From contig DXTB01000002.1 of the NCBI GenBank assembly GCA_019410105.1, forward strand, positions 126,855 to 190,854: a stretch of 64,000 bases of DNA, in the 5' to 3' direction. The stretch comes from Clostridiales bacterium (GTDB lineage Bacteria; Bacillota_A; Clostridia; Oscillospirales; Oscillospiraceae). Positions 59,052-64,000 of this stretch are shown piece by piece (positions within the stretch are counted from its first letter, which is position 1; each line of letters begins with the position of its first letter). The position numbers and the translations under genes were made by a program. The notes under the pieces were generated by a model that did no database searches, was not told the DNA's origin, and was given only the letters and a program-made list of their open reading frames with translations.

Positions 59052-59870
59052 CTATTCTTTCTTCCTCAATTTCAGGTATATTGACCAACCCGTGAAGTCG
59101 TTGTATTTGTACTCAATCCCGTAATCTTCGTCCGTCAGGGTCCAGCCGGGATATTTCTTTTCCCAAAACTCCCGCCCCGGACGTTCCCGCGCCCACTTCT
59201 CAATCTGCCGCCGATTGTACTTCCCGTCATTCGTCCGGCTGGTGGGGCGTTCAAGGTTCTGCGAGGAAGTCCACCGCTTCTTCCCGCCGCTTTGCTTCAC
59301 AAGGTAGACACAAAGGGCGGCTATGCCGTTTTCATCGGCTTGCAGGCGGTCAGCGTTGCAAAATCCGATTCGATCGCCTTTCTTCTGGCCCTTGCGTTTT
59401 CGCTTCCTCCACAACTCTTCCACCACGTCACGGTCTAACCCGCCGTTCATAACGATATGGTGATGAATACGAACGGGTGTGTCGCTGTTTCGTTTGGTGG
59501 TGTATGACGTGATCAGCAGATATTTCAGCGGCGGCAATCCCTCTTTCTCCCTGCGGTATGAAATCCGGCGGAGGTAGTTTGTCGCTTCCCGTTCCGCGTC
59601 CTCCACCGTGGCCGGAAGATATTTCGGGCTGTATGTAGCCGATACATGAAGCGCGTCCGGGTCGTCCCCGAAATTCAGGTTTCCAAGCTGGATAAAATAT
59701 CGCCGGGCGTTTATGTCGTTCAGGTTCTTTTGCTTTGGCTCCGATTCTCGCACTTTCTTCGAGCGGGTCCGCCTTGTGGCTCTGTACTGCGCGTCTGTGT
59801 ACTGGAATATGTCAACTTCCCGGTAACTCTTTCCGCAATAGATTTTCTTTTCTCTGATAAATGTTCGCAC
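59052..59870 (-). CDS. HUH-type rolling-circle replication initiator
   Basis: The 272-residue protein starts at GTG 59870 behind GAGGGTG. RIHHHIVMNG contains the HUH metal-binding pair (His136, His138), and VYLVKQ supplies catalytic Tyr189 with Lys192 (YxxK). This is the ORF2/G2P-like replication-associated protein pattern. It nicks one strand at the double-strand origin and stays bound to the 5' end. In a dsDNA tailed phage this is unusual; it implies plasmid-like rolling-circle or sigma replication. A long structured leader precedes it. Confidence 0.8.
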   Translation of the reverse strand: MRTFIREKKIYCGKSYREVDIFQYTDAQYRATRRTRSKKVRESEPKQKNLNDINARRYFIQLGNLNFGDDPDALHVSATYSPKYLPATVEDAEREATNYLRRISYRREKEGLPPLKYLLITSYTTKRNSDTPVRIHHHIVMNGGLDRDVVEELWRKRKRKGQKKGDRIGFCNADRLQADENGIAALCVYLVKQSGGKKRWTSSQNLERPTSRTNDGKYNRRQIEKWARERPGREFWEKKYPGWTLTDEDYGIEYKYNDFTGWSIYLKLRKKE

Positions 59871-59942
59871 TTTGCTTCACCCTCTTTCTGCGGATGATGA
59901 AGCGGGCGTGTCCTGTCTTTCCGGTCTGCTCCCCGTCAGGGC

Positions 59943-59995
59943 GCAAAGGGGGAAGAGGGTTCCTATCCTGCGCCCCCTCCCTCTTCCCCCTTTGC
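59943..59995. repeat. 17-bp perfect inverted repeat upstream of rep
   Basis: GCAAAGGGGGAAGAGGG and its exact complement flank a 19-nt loop. It lies 73 bp upstream of the rep start codon. Such a hairpin could be the Rep-nicked double-strand origin or a leader structure. It is not followed by a T-run on the minus strand, so it is not a simple terminator. Confidence 0.7.
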
Positions 59996-60161
59996 AATCC
60001 CCCTTTACCCTCGGCGGCGCAAAAAGAGAAAGTGAAGAGGGAAGAGGACGTGGAGTAGGACCGCTGAACCCGTGCTTTCTTCCTGTCTGCGTAACAAGGC
60101 TTCGTCGGAATGATAATACTCATTACAAGCCCGCTACGCCGCATAAAAACGGCGTTGTTTC

Positions 60162-60190
60162 TTGACTTTTCCGCCGCTTTTTGCTATACT
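60162..60190 (+). promoter_or_regulatory. Plus-strand promoter antisense to rep leader
   Basis: TTGACT (60162-60167) and TATACT (60185-60190) are 17 bp apart. It faces away from rep, whose mRNA is made from the other strand. Confidence 0.65.
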
Positions 60191-60196
60191 TTCGTT

Positions 60197-60274
60197 AGGT
60201 TGATAGATGATATATTTTCATCGGCGGAATCCGCTTCGCGTTGCTTTGCAGAACAACGCGGGGCGGTTTTTCTT
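60197..60274 (+). ncRNA. Candidate antisense RNA controlling rep
   Basis: A transcript from the 60162-60190 promoter would be about 78 nt. It would end at a 13-bp stem (CCGCTTCGCGTTG with CAACGCGGGGCGG, two G-T pairs) followed by TTTTTCTT. It is complementary to the leader of the rep mRNA, as the counter-transcribed copy-number RNAs of rolling-circle plasmids are. No open frame with a ribosome site fits in it. Both promoter and terminator are read from sequence; the regulatory role is inference. Confidence 0.55.
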
Positions 60275-60300
60275 ATGTACTTTTTGCGGCAGGGAGGGGT

Positions 60301-61032
60301 TTACCCCTCCGCCGCCTTTTTGTCTGCCTCTTCCTGCGCGATCTCTTCCGCGTCCTGCTTTGACTGGAACAGGGCGGCAACCACCGCGCCCAGCGCGTCG
60401 CCCCACAAATAGGGCGGATAATCGTTCAGCGCGGACATGAGCGCGTCCACAGCTTCCAGCTTCATTTCTTCACGGCGCGCGGCCTGCTCTTCTTCGTCGT
60501 CCTCTCCGGGGATAGATACCAAGATTACAGATTTCGGATAGCAAAGCGGGCGAACGCCCCCGTAGCCGTAGTACGCGTAGTCCCAGCCCATCGCGCCGGA
60601 GGAAGTGACGCCGCGGACGCTGTCCGAATTCGACGCGTCACACGTCCACGGGGTCAGGTTCCAGCACCATTCGTCCACGGGCGGGGTGATCTCCCGATAC
60701 TTGCGGCAAAGCGCGTCGGACCGCAAAGCGATCTTGTCCGTGGCGGTCCCGTAATCGGTCATTCCGTCGTCGGCGGTCAAGTCGCTTTCCCAATCAAGGA
60801 ACGCGGCCCGGTCCGCGCCCTCCTGAACCAGCGCGTCGAGGAACGCCCCGTTCAGTTCCCGGCGCAAAGAGGATTTCCGCCAGTCGTTGCAGTTCTCTTC
60901 ATCGAACGCCCGGAGAAAAACAGGCTCCGCCGCCAGACAAAGCGTTCCCGCGCCGATGTCCTCGAATTTGACCCATTCCACGCCGCCATACATGAAACGG
61001 TCGCCCGGTTTCAGTTCAGCAAGTTTTTTCAT
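60301..61032 (-). CDS. Second DGR target protein, early-region (VR2)
   Basis: The 243-residue protein starts at ATG 61032 behind AGGAGG. Residues 1-172 form the same formylglycine-enzyme/C-lectin-like domain type as the tail target, with WCWNLTPWTCD before and GVRPL at the end of VR2 (residues 133-163). A charged, helical C-terminal tail (about residues 175-243) replaces the fibronectin-like domains. It has no signal peptide or membrane segment and lies just upstream of rep in the early operon, far from virion genes. It is a diversified protein of unknown location, possibly intracellular. Confidence 0.85.
   Translation of the reverse strand: MKKLAELKPGDRFMYGGVEWVKFEDIGAGTLCLAAEPVFLRAFDEENCNDWRKSSLRRELNGAFLDALVQEGADRAAFLDWESDLTADDGMTDYGTATDKIALRSDALCRKYREITPPVDEWCWNLTPWTCDASNSDSVRGVTSSGAMGWDYAYYGYGGVRPLCYPKSVILVSIPGEDDEEEQAARREEMKLEAVDALMSALNDYPPYLWGDALGAVVAALFQSKQDAEEIAQEEADKKAAEG
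60542..60636 (-). repeat. DGR variable repeat VR2
   Basis: These 95 bp align without gaps to the template at 27341-27435 with 12 differences. Eleven are at template adenines (coding strand) and one is a T-to-G change giving Tyr to Asp. Past the shared GC-rich end, VR1 and VR2 also share about 30 bp of similar sequence (AAATCTG...CTTGGTATCT) that the template lacks. That stretch is the expected target-side recognition region. Confidence 0.9.
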
Positions 61033-61339
61033 GGTCCTTTTCCTCCTGAAAAATAGATTTGATTTCCTTGATATAGTCCCGCACCGTTGCGGAAATTGTG
61101 TAGTAGAACACGGGGAGGAAGAGGGCGAAAACTTCGCCGCCGATCGCCTTATATCCCCGTTCTGTCAGGGCGTAGGCCGCACCCGCTCGAAACAGCAGGA
61201 CCCCGGCCACGGTCAGGGTCGCATATTTCGCCACGGTCCAGCCGTTCAGCCGGACGCGCCGCCGGGTGTGCTTCTGGCTCCGCCGCCGCGGGCGGACTTG
61301 TCCCGCTCCAATGGTGATTGTTCTGATTTCCTGCGTCAT
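61016..61339 (-). CDS. Small membrane protein upstream of VR2 gene
   Basis: The 107-residue protein starts at ATG 61339 with GAGGCG upstream. A basic N-terminus (VRPRRRSQKHTRRRVRLNGW) precedes two hydrophobic segments (YATLTVAGVLLFRAGAAYAL and EVFALFLPVFYYTISATV). It overlaps the VR2 gene start by 17 bp, so the two may be co-translated and functionally linked. Confidence 0.55.
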   Translation of the reverse strand: MTQEIRTITIGAGQVRPRRRSQKHTRRRVRLNGWTVAKYATLTVAGVLLFRAGAAYALTERGYKAIGGEVFALFLPVFYYTISATVRDYIKEIKSIFQEEKDHEKTC

Positions 61340-61533
61340 GGTGTCGCCTCTTTCTCGAACCTGAACCCGGCCTTGAATGCTTCTATGCACTCTTTAGCAA
61401 TCAGGTCTTTCAATCTGCCGTACTCCAAATAGTCGTTGTAACTTCCGCCCCGCAGGTATGCCGGGCGCGCTCCGATTTCCTCCATGTCTGCGATCAGACT
61501 TTTAACCCGTTCGTTCAGTTCTTCCGGGGTCAT
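61336..61533 (-). CDS. Small hypothetical protein
   Basis: The 65-residue protein starts at ATG 61533 behind AAAGGAG. It begins MTPEELNERVKSLIADMEEI and has GGSYNDYLEYGRLKDLIAKE. It is helical and overlaps the next gene by four bases. Function unknown. Confidence 0.5.
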   Translation of the reverse strand: MTPEELNERVKSLIADMEEIGARPAYLRGGSYNDYLEYGRLKDLIAKECIEAFKAGFRFEKEATP

Positions 61534-61744
61534 CTTCTCCCGCTCCTTTTGGCAACGTGATTCGGTCTGCCGCCGCGATTGCAACGGCGCGCCCGTTCCG
61601 GTCCAGCAGTTCGCCTTGCACGTGAAGTCCTTTCCCGTCCGGGGTCTTTCGGTAAATCACCGCCGTTATTTTCTGATAGGTAATACCGCCGAACGCAACC
61701 GGGCGTTCATCCAGAAAAGCCCGCTTCAATTCATTCACTGTCAC
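61502..61744 (-). CDS. Small hypothetical phage protein
   Basis: The product of about 80 residues begins MTVNELKRAFLDERPVAFGG if GTG 61744 is the start; GTG 61753 or 61738 are alternatives. ITYQKITAVIYRKTPDGKGL and LLDRNGRAVAIAAADRITL suggest a compact beta-rich protein common in Clostridia phages. Function unknown. Confidence 0.55.
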   Translation of the reverse strand: MTVNELKRAFLDERPVAFGGITYQKITAVIYRKTPDGKGLHVQGELLDRNGRAVAIAAADRITLPKGAGEDDPGRTERTG

Positions 61745-61910
61745 GGCGCGCACCGCCTTTCCGGGAAATCTCGTATTCTGCCCCGTAGCGGCGGCGTTTG
61801 CACCGCCAACAGGTGATTTTCAGGTTCTTTCCGCCAGCTATGCGGGTTATGTCGTGCTTCCCGGCCTTTTTCAGTTCGAGGAAGCAGGGCAAGCAGAATT
61901 GACGCTTCAC
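61731..61910 (-). CDS. 59-residue zinc-finger protein
   Basis: The frame starts at GTG 61910, overlapping the previous stop (GTGA) behind GAGGGGG, and ends at 61731. QFCLPCFLEL and TCWRCKRRR form a CxxC...CxxC zinc finger with a basic C-terminus. It is likely to bind nucleic acid. Confidence 0.6.
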   Translation of the reverse strand: MKRQFCLPCFLELKKAGKHDITRIAGGKNLKITCWRCKRRRYGAEYEISRKGGARRDSE

Positions 61911-62182
61911 AGCTTCACCCCCTCTTTGATTTTCAAATAGAATTCCTCCGGGGTCATGTCCGCCGGAACGGTCAAACTGATTGCGTGGAACTGCTTACGG
62001 CATTTCGTACATTCCCGCCGCTCGATTGCCCCCACGGTCCAGATATTCACACTTCCGCCGTGTCCGGGGTAAAGTCCGATTTCTCCGCAACGGGGACAAA
62101 CAACACGCAAGCCATTTTTCACGATCTCGCCGGATTCTCCGTAAATCACGCCGTTTGTGGCCTCTCGCGCTACGTTCTTCAT
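61907..62182 (-). CDS. Zinc-ribbon protein
   Basis: The 91-residue protein begins MKNVAREATNGVIYGESGEI. VCPRCGEIGLYPG and RECTKCRKQFHAI form a zinc ribbon similar to those of transcription factors. It is joined by ATGA and GTGA overlaps to neighbours. Role unknown. Confidence 0.6.
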   Translation of the reverse strand: MKNVAREATNGVIYGESGEIVKNGLRVVCPRCGEIGLYPGHGGSVNIWTVGAIERRECTKCRKQFHAISLTVPADMTPEEFYLKIKEGVKL

Positions 62183-62358
62183 TCCGGTTCCCTCTCGATC
62201 ACTTCACAATCCCCGGCGCGGATTCCCAAATAGTTCCCGCCGTGGTGGATGAAATAGACTGTTTCGCCGTCCCCGGTCGTCGATACCCCTTGCACGTAGA
62301 AAATCCGGTCTTTCTCAACAAGCGGAATTTTTGTATCGCGGGTGATTCGGATTTTCAC
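62179..62358 (-). CDS. 59-residue small protein
   Basis: The frame starts at GTG 62358 behind GAGGGTG and ends at 62179, overlapping the zinc-ribbon start (ATGA). It begins VKIRITRDTKIPLVEKDRIF and has ETVYFIHHGGNYLGIRAGDC. It is beta-rich. Function unknown. Confidence 0.5.
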   Translation of the reverse strand: MKIRITRDTKIPLVEKDRIFYVQGVSTTGDGETVYFIHHGGNYLGIRAGDCEVIEREPE

Positions 62359-62362
62359 GCCG

Positions 62363-62752
62363 TCACCCTCTTTCCCAAATCCGCTTGACTTCTTCGCAAC
62401 AGTAGTCCGCCCCGTTGGTTAGCACCCAATCTTTCAGATCGTCCCGCTGGGCGCGCTTGCAATGCCGTTCCAGCGCGTCGAAATCGTCTTGCAGGGTGTC
62501 CGGGTTTAGGAATTTCAGGGTTTGACCCGTGGCAAACGCCAGTTCAGCCGAAACCACAATACACCCCGTCCCGTCGCTTGTGTCCGGGTGAATGCGGATG
62601 AACAGGCTTCCCAGCTTCATTTTGAAGTAACCGGGCATTGCGGTTTCTTCTTTTGTCAGGCCCTTTGCGGTCCCGAATTCCTGCATTGCCACGGCGCGGG
62701 CTTTTGTGGCCGTCAGCTTCACGCCGCCGGGGTAACTGTTTTTCTTCGTCAT
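62363..62752 (-). CDS. Hypothetical phage protein
   Basis: The 129-residue protein starts at 62752 behind GGAGG. It begins MTKKNSYPGGVKLTATKARA, has MKLGSLFIRIHPDTSDGTGC and ends with a CCEE-containing helix. No family was recognised. Confidence 0.5.
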   Translation of the reverse strand: MTKKNSYPGGVKLTATKARAVAMQEFGTAKGLTKEETAMPGYFKMKLGSLFIRIHPDTSDGTGCIVVSAELAFATGQTLKFLNPDTLQDDFDALERHCKRAQRDDLKDWVLTNGADYCCEEVKRIWERG

Positions 62753-62803
62753 GGCTTTTCCGCCTCCCGCTCGAATCGGATTTTCATTTGTGCCGGGTAA
62801 AGG

Positions 62804-63199
62804 TCAACTTCTGGCCGTCTTTTTCCGGTCCACCGCAAGCCGCCCGCCCTGTCCAACACACTTCCAGCCAGCGGCCCGCAGGCTTGCCCCGTTTTCGCTT
62901 TCCAGAATGTATGTCACCAGCCGTTTATATCCCATAGCGCGGGCGGCTCTCCATGCGGCGGCATAAAGCATTGAACAGGCGTTCCGGGTCCCGTCTGTGC
63001 AAAGCCTGTTGACTTCCAGCGTCCAGCCGTCGTCTAAATGCCGCGCCACCGGACGGCCCACAATGGCAACGCCCACGATCTTTTCGCCGTCGGAAAGCCC
63101 GATGGAAAATTTATGCCCCACCGTCGGCCCGTGGTGTCTGTGGTTCTGCTCCACGAACGCGTTTGCTTCCCGTAGGGTTATAGGTACAACTTCAAGCAT
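62804..63199 (-). CDS. XF1762-type GNAT-like protein
   Basis: The 131-residue protein has EANAFVEQNHRHHGPTVGHK, the core LEVNRLCTDGTRNACSMLYA and a late ASLRAAGWKCVGQGG. This is the pattern of phage XF1762-family proteins, which look like compact acetyltransferases (GNAT fold). The acceptor is unknown; a role against host defence or in nucleotide modification is possible. Confidence 0.75.
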   Translation of the reverse strand: MLEVVPITLREANAFVEQNHRHHGPTVGHKFSIGLSDGEKIVGVAIVGRPVARHLDDGWTLEVNRLCTDGTRNACSMLYAAAWRAARAMGYKRLVTYILESENGASLRAAGWKCVGQGGRLAVDRKKTARS

Positions 63200-63426
63200 T
63201 AGACCGCCCCTGCCGTCCCAGCTTCAAGCCCCAGCCACCAGCCGGGGCTATTCCGCTTTTCTTCGTAGGGGCAACCGCTCCCGTCGTCGCAACTCACCTT
63301 TCCGCACCCGGCGCAATACTGCCGCTGGAATTCTTCGTCCCATGGTCCATCCAGAACGGGCAGGCTCCGCAGGAATGCGGCCAGCGTTTCCGGGGTTCTG
63401 GCGATCTCTTCAAAATTAGTTGCCAA
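63199..63426 (-). CDS. Small protein with cysteine cluster
   Basis: The 75-residue protein starts at TTG 63426, which has AGGAGG 8 bp upstream, better than the GTG at 63435. It begins MATNFEEIARTPETLAAFLR and has CAGCGKVSCDDGSGCPYEEK, four to five cysteines likely to hold zinc. It overlaps both neighbours. Confidence 0.55.
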   Translation of the reverse strand: MATNFEEIARTPETLAAFLRSLPVLDGPWDEEFQRQYCAGCGKVSCDDGSGCPYEEKRNSPGWWLGLEAGTAGAV

Positions 63427-63694
63427 TCTGCACACCTCCTTGTGAACTCACCGCCGCGGGCTTCCCGCGCCGCTTGAAACTCTCTTGAACCCGCTGTTGC
63501 GCGAGAACGGGGCTATATGCCCGCCGTTGGTTGCGGTCAAGTTCTCCCGTTTCGCCGCGCTTCAATTCACGATAGACCGTCGCCGTTGTCACACCAAGCC
63601 CTGCGGCAATGTCGGCCACGCGGTCCCCGTTCAGGTATCGGACGGCGATCTGCTCTCGGTCCCGAAAGTCTATGTATCTGTACTGCCGCACCAC
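63416..63694 (-). CDS. Stand-alone IS30-type helix-turn-helix protein
   Basis: The 92-residue protein starts at GTG 63694 behind GGGGGTG. FRDREQIAVRYLNGDRVADI then AAGLGVTTATVYRELKRG is the HTH_38 type found at the N-terminus of IS30 transposases. The catalytic domain is absent. It is the first gene of the early operon, about 95 bp from the right inverted repeat. It could bind the element ends or early promoter and regulate transposition and early transcription, in parallel to Mu c/Ner. This role is inference. Confidence 0.75.
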   Translation of the reverse strand: MVRQYRYIDFRDREQIAVRYLNGDRVADIAAGLGVTTATVYRELKRGETGELDRNQRRAYSPVLAQQRVQESFKRRGKPAAVSSQGGVQIGN

Positions 63695-63746
63695 ATTTCA
63701 CCCCCGTTTCTCTTGCATTTCACGGCTTTTTGTGATACAAAAAAAT

Positions 63747-63760
63747 AAATGCGATAGAAC
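63747..63760 (-). repeat. Inner copy of the end motif
   Basis: AAATGCGATAGAAC matches the reverse complement of 63788-63801 at 13 of 14 positions. It therefore forms an inverted pair with the right terminal repeat and repeats its core AAATGCGA. It may be a second transposase or regulator site. Confidence 0.5.
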
Positions 63761-63788
63761 TTGCACCCGTCATTCGACGTGGTGTTTG

Positions 63789-63807
63789 TTCTTTCGCATT
63801 TAATATT
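63789..63807 (-). repeat. Right terminal inverted repeat
   Basis: TTCTTTCGCATTTAATATT is the partner of 15681-15699 in opposite orientation, 17 of 19 positions matching. Ten bases separate it from the right direct repeat, exactly as on the left. Confidence 0.65.
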
Positions 63808-63817
63808 ACAAGGCGCG

Positions 63818-63832
63818 AATTCGGAAAATCTT
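63818..63832 (+). repeat. Right 15-bp direct repeat (target duplication)
   Basis: AATTCGGAAAATCTT is identical to 15656-15670. Past it the sequence GCAGAAGAGTCTTGA restores the lipoprotein frame and stop. Confidence 0.75.
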
Positions 63833-63843
63833 GCAGAAGAGTC

Positions 63844-63872
63844 TTGACAAGCGGGTGTTTCTCTGGTAGAAT
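63844..63872 (+). promoter_or_regulatory. tRNA-Gly promoter
   Basis: TTGACA (63844-63849) and TAGAAT (63867-63872) are 17 bp apart, 12 bp upstream of the tRNA. The -35 box overlaps the rejoined lipoprotein stop codon, so the element inserted just short of this promoter. Confidence 0.8.
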
Positions 63873-63884
63873 ACCCCTTGTTCC

Positions 63885-63960
63885 GCGGGCATAGCTCATC
63901 TGGTAGAGCGCCACCTTGCCAAGGTGGAGGTAGCGAGTTCGAGCCTCGTTGCCCGCTCCA
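63885..63960 (+). tRNA. tRNA-Gly(GCC)
   Basis: This 76-nt gene has an encoded CCA end. The acceptor stem GCGGGCA pairs with TGCCCGC, the anticodon arm is CCACC-TTGCCAA-GGTGG with anticodon GCC, and GTTCGAG lies in the T loop. It is intact and not used as the attachment site. Confidence 0.95.
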
Positions 63961-63965
63961 GAGTG

Positions 63966-64000
63966 AAACAGGACACCCAGCTTTGGGTGTCCTGTTTTTT
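63966..64000 (+). terminator. Terminator after tRNA-Gly
   Basis: A perfect 14-bp stem (AAACAGGACACCCA) with loop GCTT is followed by a T-run that continues to the window edge. Confidence 0.85.

Larger units (their letters stand above)
59871..60300. other. 430-bp rep leader: origin and antisense RNA region
   Basis: This gap between the VR2 gene and rep holds no credible gene. It contains a 17-bp perfect inverted repeat (59943-59995) close to the rep start, a plus-strand promoter at 60162-60190 and a small terminator-ended transcript unit (60197-60274). The layout resembles the control and origin regions of rolling-circle plasmids. Confidence 0.6.
15671..63817. mobile_element. Transposase-bearing DGR-carrying myovirus prophage
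   Basis: This 48,147-bp element is bounded by identical 15-bp direct repeats. A matching 19-bp inverted repeat lies exactly 10 bp inside each end. It encodes a complete contractile-tail virion (terminase, portal, protease, capsid, sheath, tube, tape measure, baseplate, fibre), lysis genes, an early operon with HUH Rep and ParAB, a DGR, and regulators. The only DNA recombinase I find is an IS30-family DDE transposase next to the left end. Major genes look intact except the Dam methylase, so it may be active. Integration by the transposase is inference from the end structure. Confidence 0.8.

Noticed and set aside
63747..63807. Inverted repeat as a transcription terminator of the early region.
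   Set aside because: It lies upstream of the early genes, not at the end of one. There is no T-run after the stem, and it shares its core with the left end of the element, so an end-binding site is more likely.
63885..63960. tRNA-Gly as the phage attachment site.
   Set aside because: The tRNA is complete, the 15-bp repeat ends more than 50 bp before it, and no tRNA fragment lies at the left end.

Overview
The window holds about 15.7 kb of bacterial chromosome on the left, one large prophage-like element from about 15,671 to 63,817, and a short piece of chromosome with a tRNA-Gly(GCC) gene at the right edge. The host is high in G+C and has a spoVAC sporulation gene, a desulfoferrodoxin, a single-cluster ferredoxin, an S-layer-homology protein and Shine-Dalgarno sites of the GGAGG type. 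This suggests an anaerobic endospore-forming Clostridia member, probably of the Oscillospiraceae type; the genus is inference.

Chromosome (1-15,670 and 63,833-64,000): a partial YczE-like membrane protein, a hydroxypyruvate-isomerase-like TIM barrel with its own promoter and palindromic operator, a large secreted SLH/phosphodiester-glycosidase protein, ferredoxin, hemW, spoVAC, desulfoferrodoxin, then parE - PLD-like nuclease - parC - yitT - LUD protein - lipoprotein. The AT-rich nuclease gene splits parE from parC and looks acquired.

Element (48,147 bp): a contractile-tailed (myovirus) prophage. The late operon is read leftwards on the minus strand from about 48.8 to 20.7 kb: terminase subunits, lambda-type portal, ClpP-type head protease with internal scaffold start, capsid E, decoration D, adaptors, sheath, tube, frameshifted tail chaperone, tape measure, P2-like baseplate, fibre, holin and endolysin. 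A diversity-generating retroelement (DGR: avd, template repeat, reverse transcriptase) sits inside the tail-fibre block. Its 95-bp template matches two variable repeats: one in the neighbouring tail protein, and one 33 kb away in an early, non-structural gene.

The early operon (63.7 to 49.0 kb, minus strand) has tightly overlapping small genes, an HUH rolling-circle-type Rep with a structured leader and a candidate antisense RNA, RecU, a radical SAM protein, a Dam methylase broken at a run of 11 G, ASCH, ParA/ParB and a late-gene regulator. The left end carries an IS30-family DDE transposase, an XRE regulator, a ribbon-helix-helix regulator with five matching 16-bp operators, and a plus-strand lysogenic module.

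No tyrosine or serine integrase was seen. The element is bounded by a 15-bp direct repeat. A near-perfect 19-bp inverted repeat starts exactly 10 bp inside each end. I infer that this phage integrates by its IS30-type transposase and also carries plasmid-like replication and partition genes and a two-target DGR. That combination is the main discovery candidate here.
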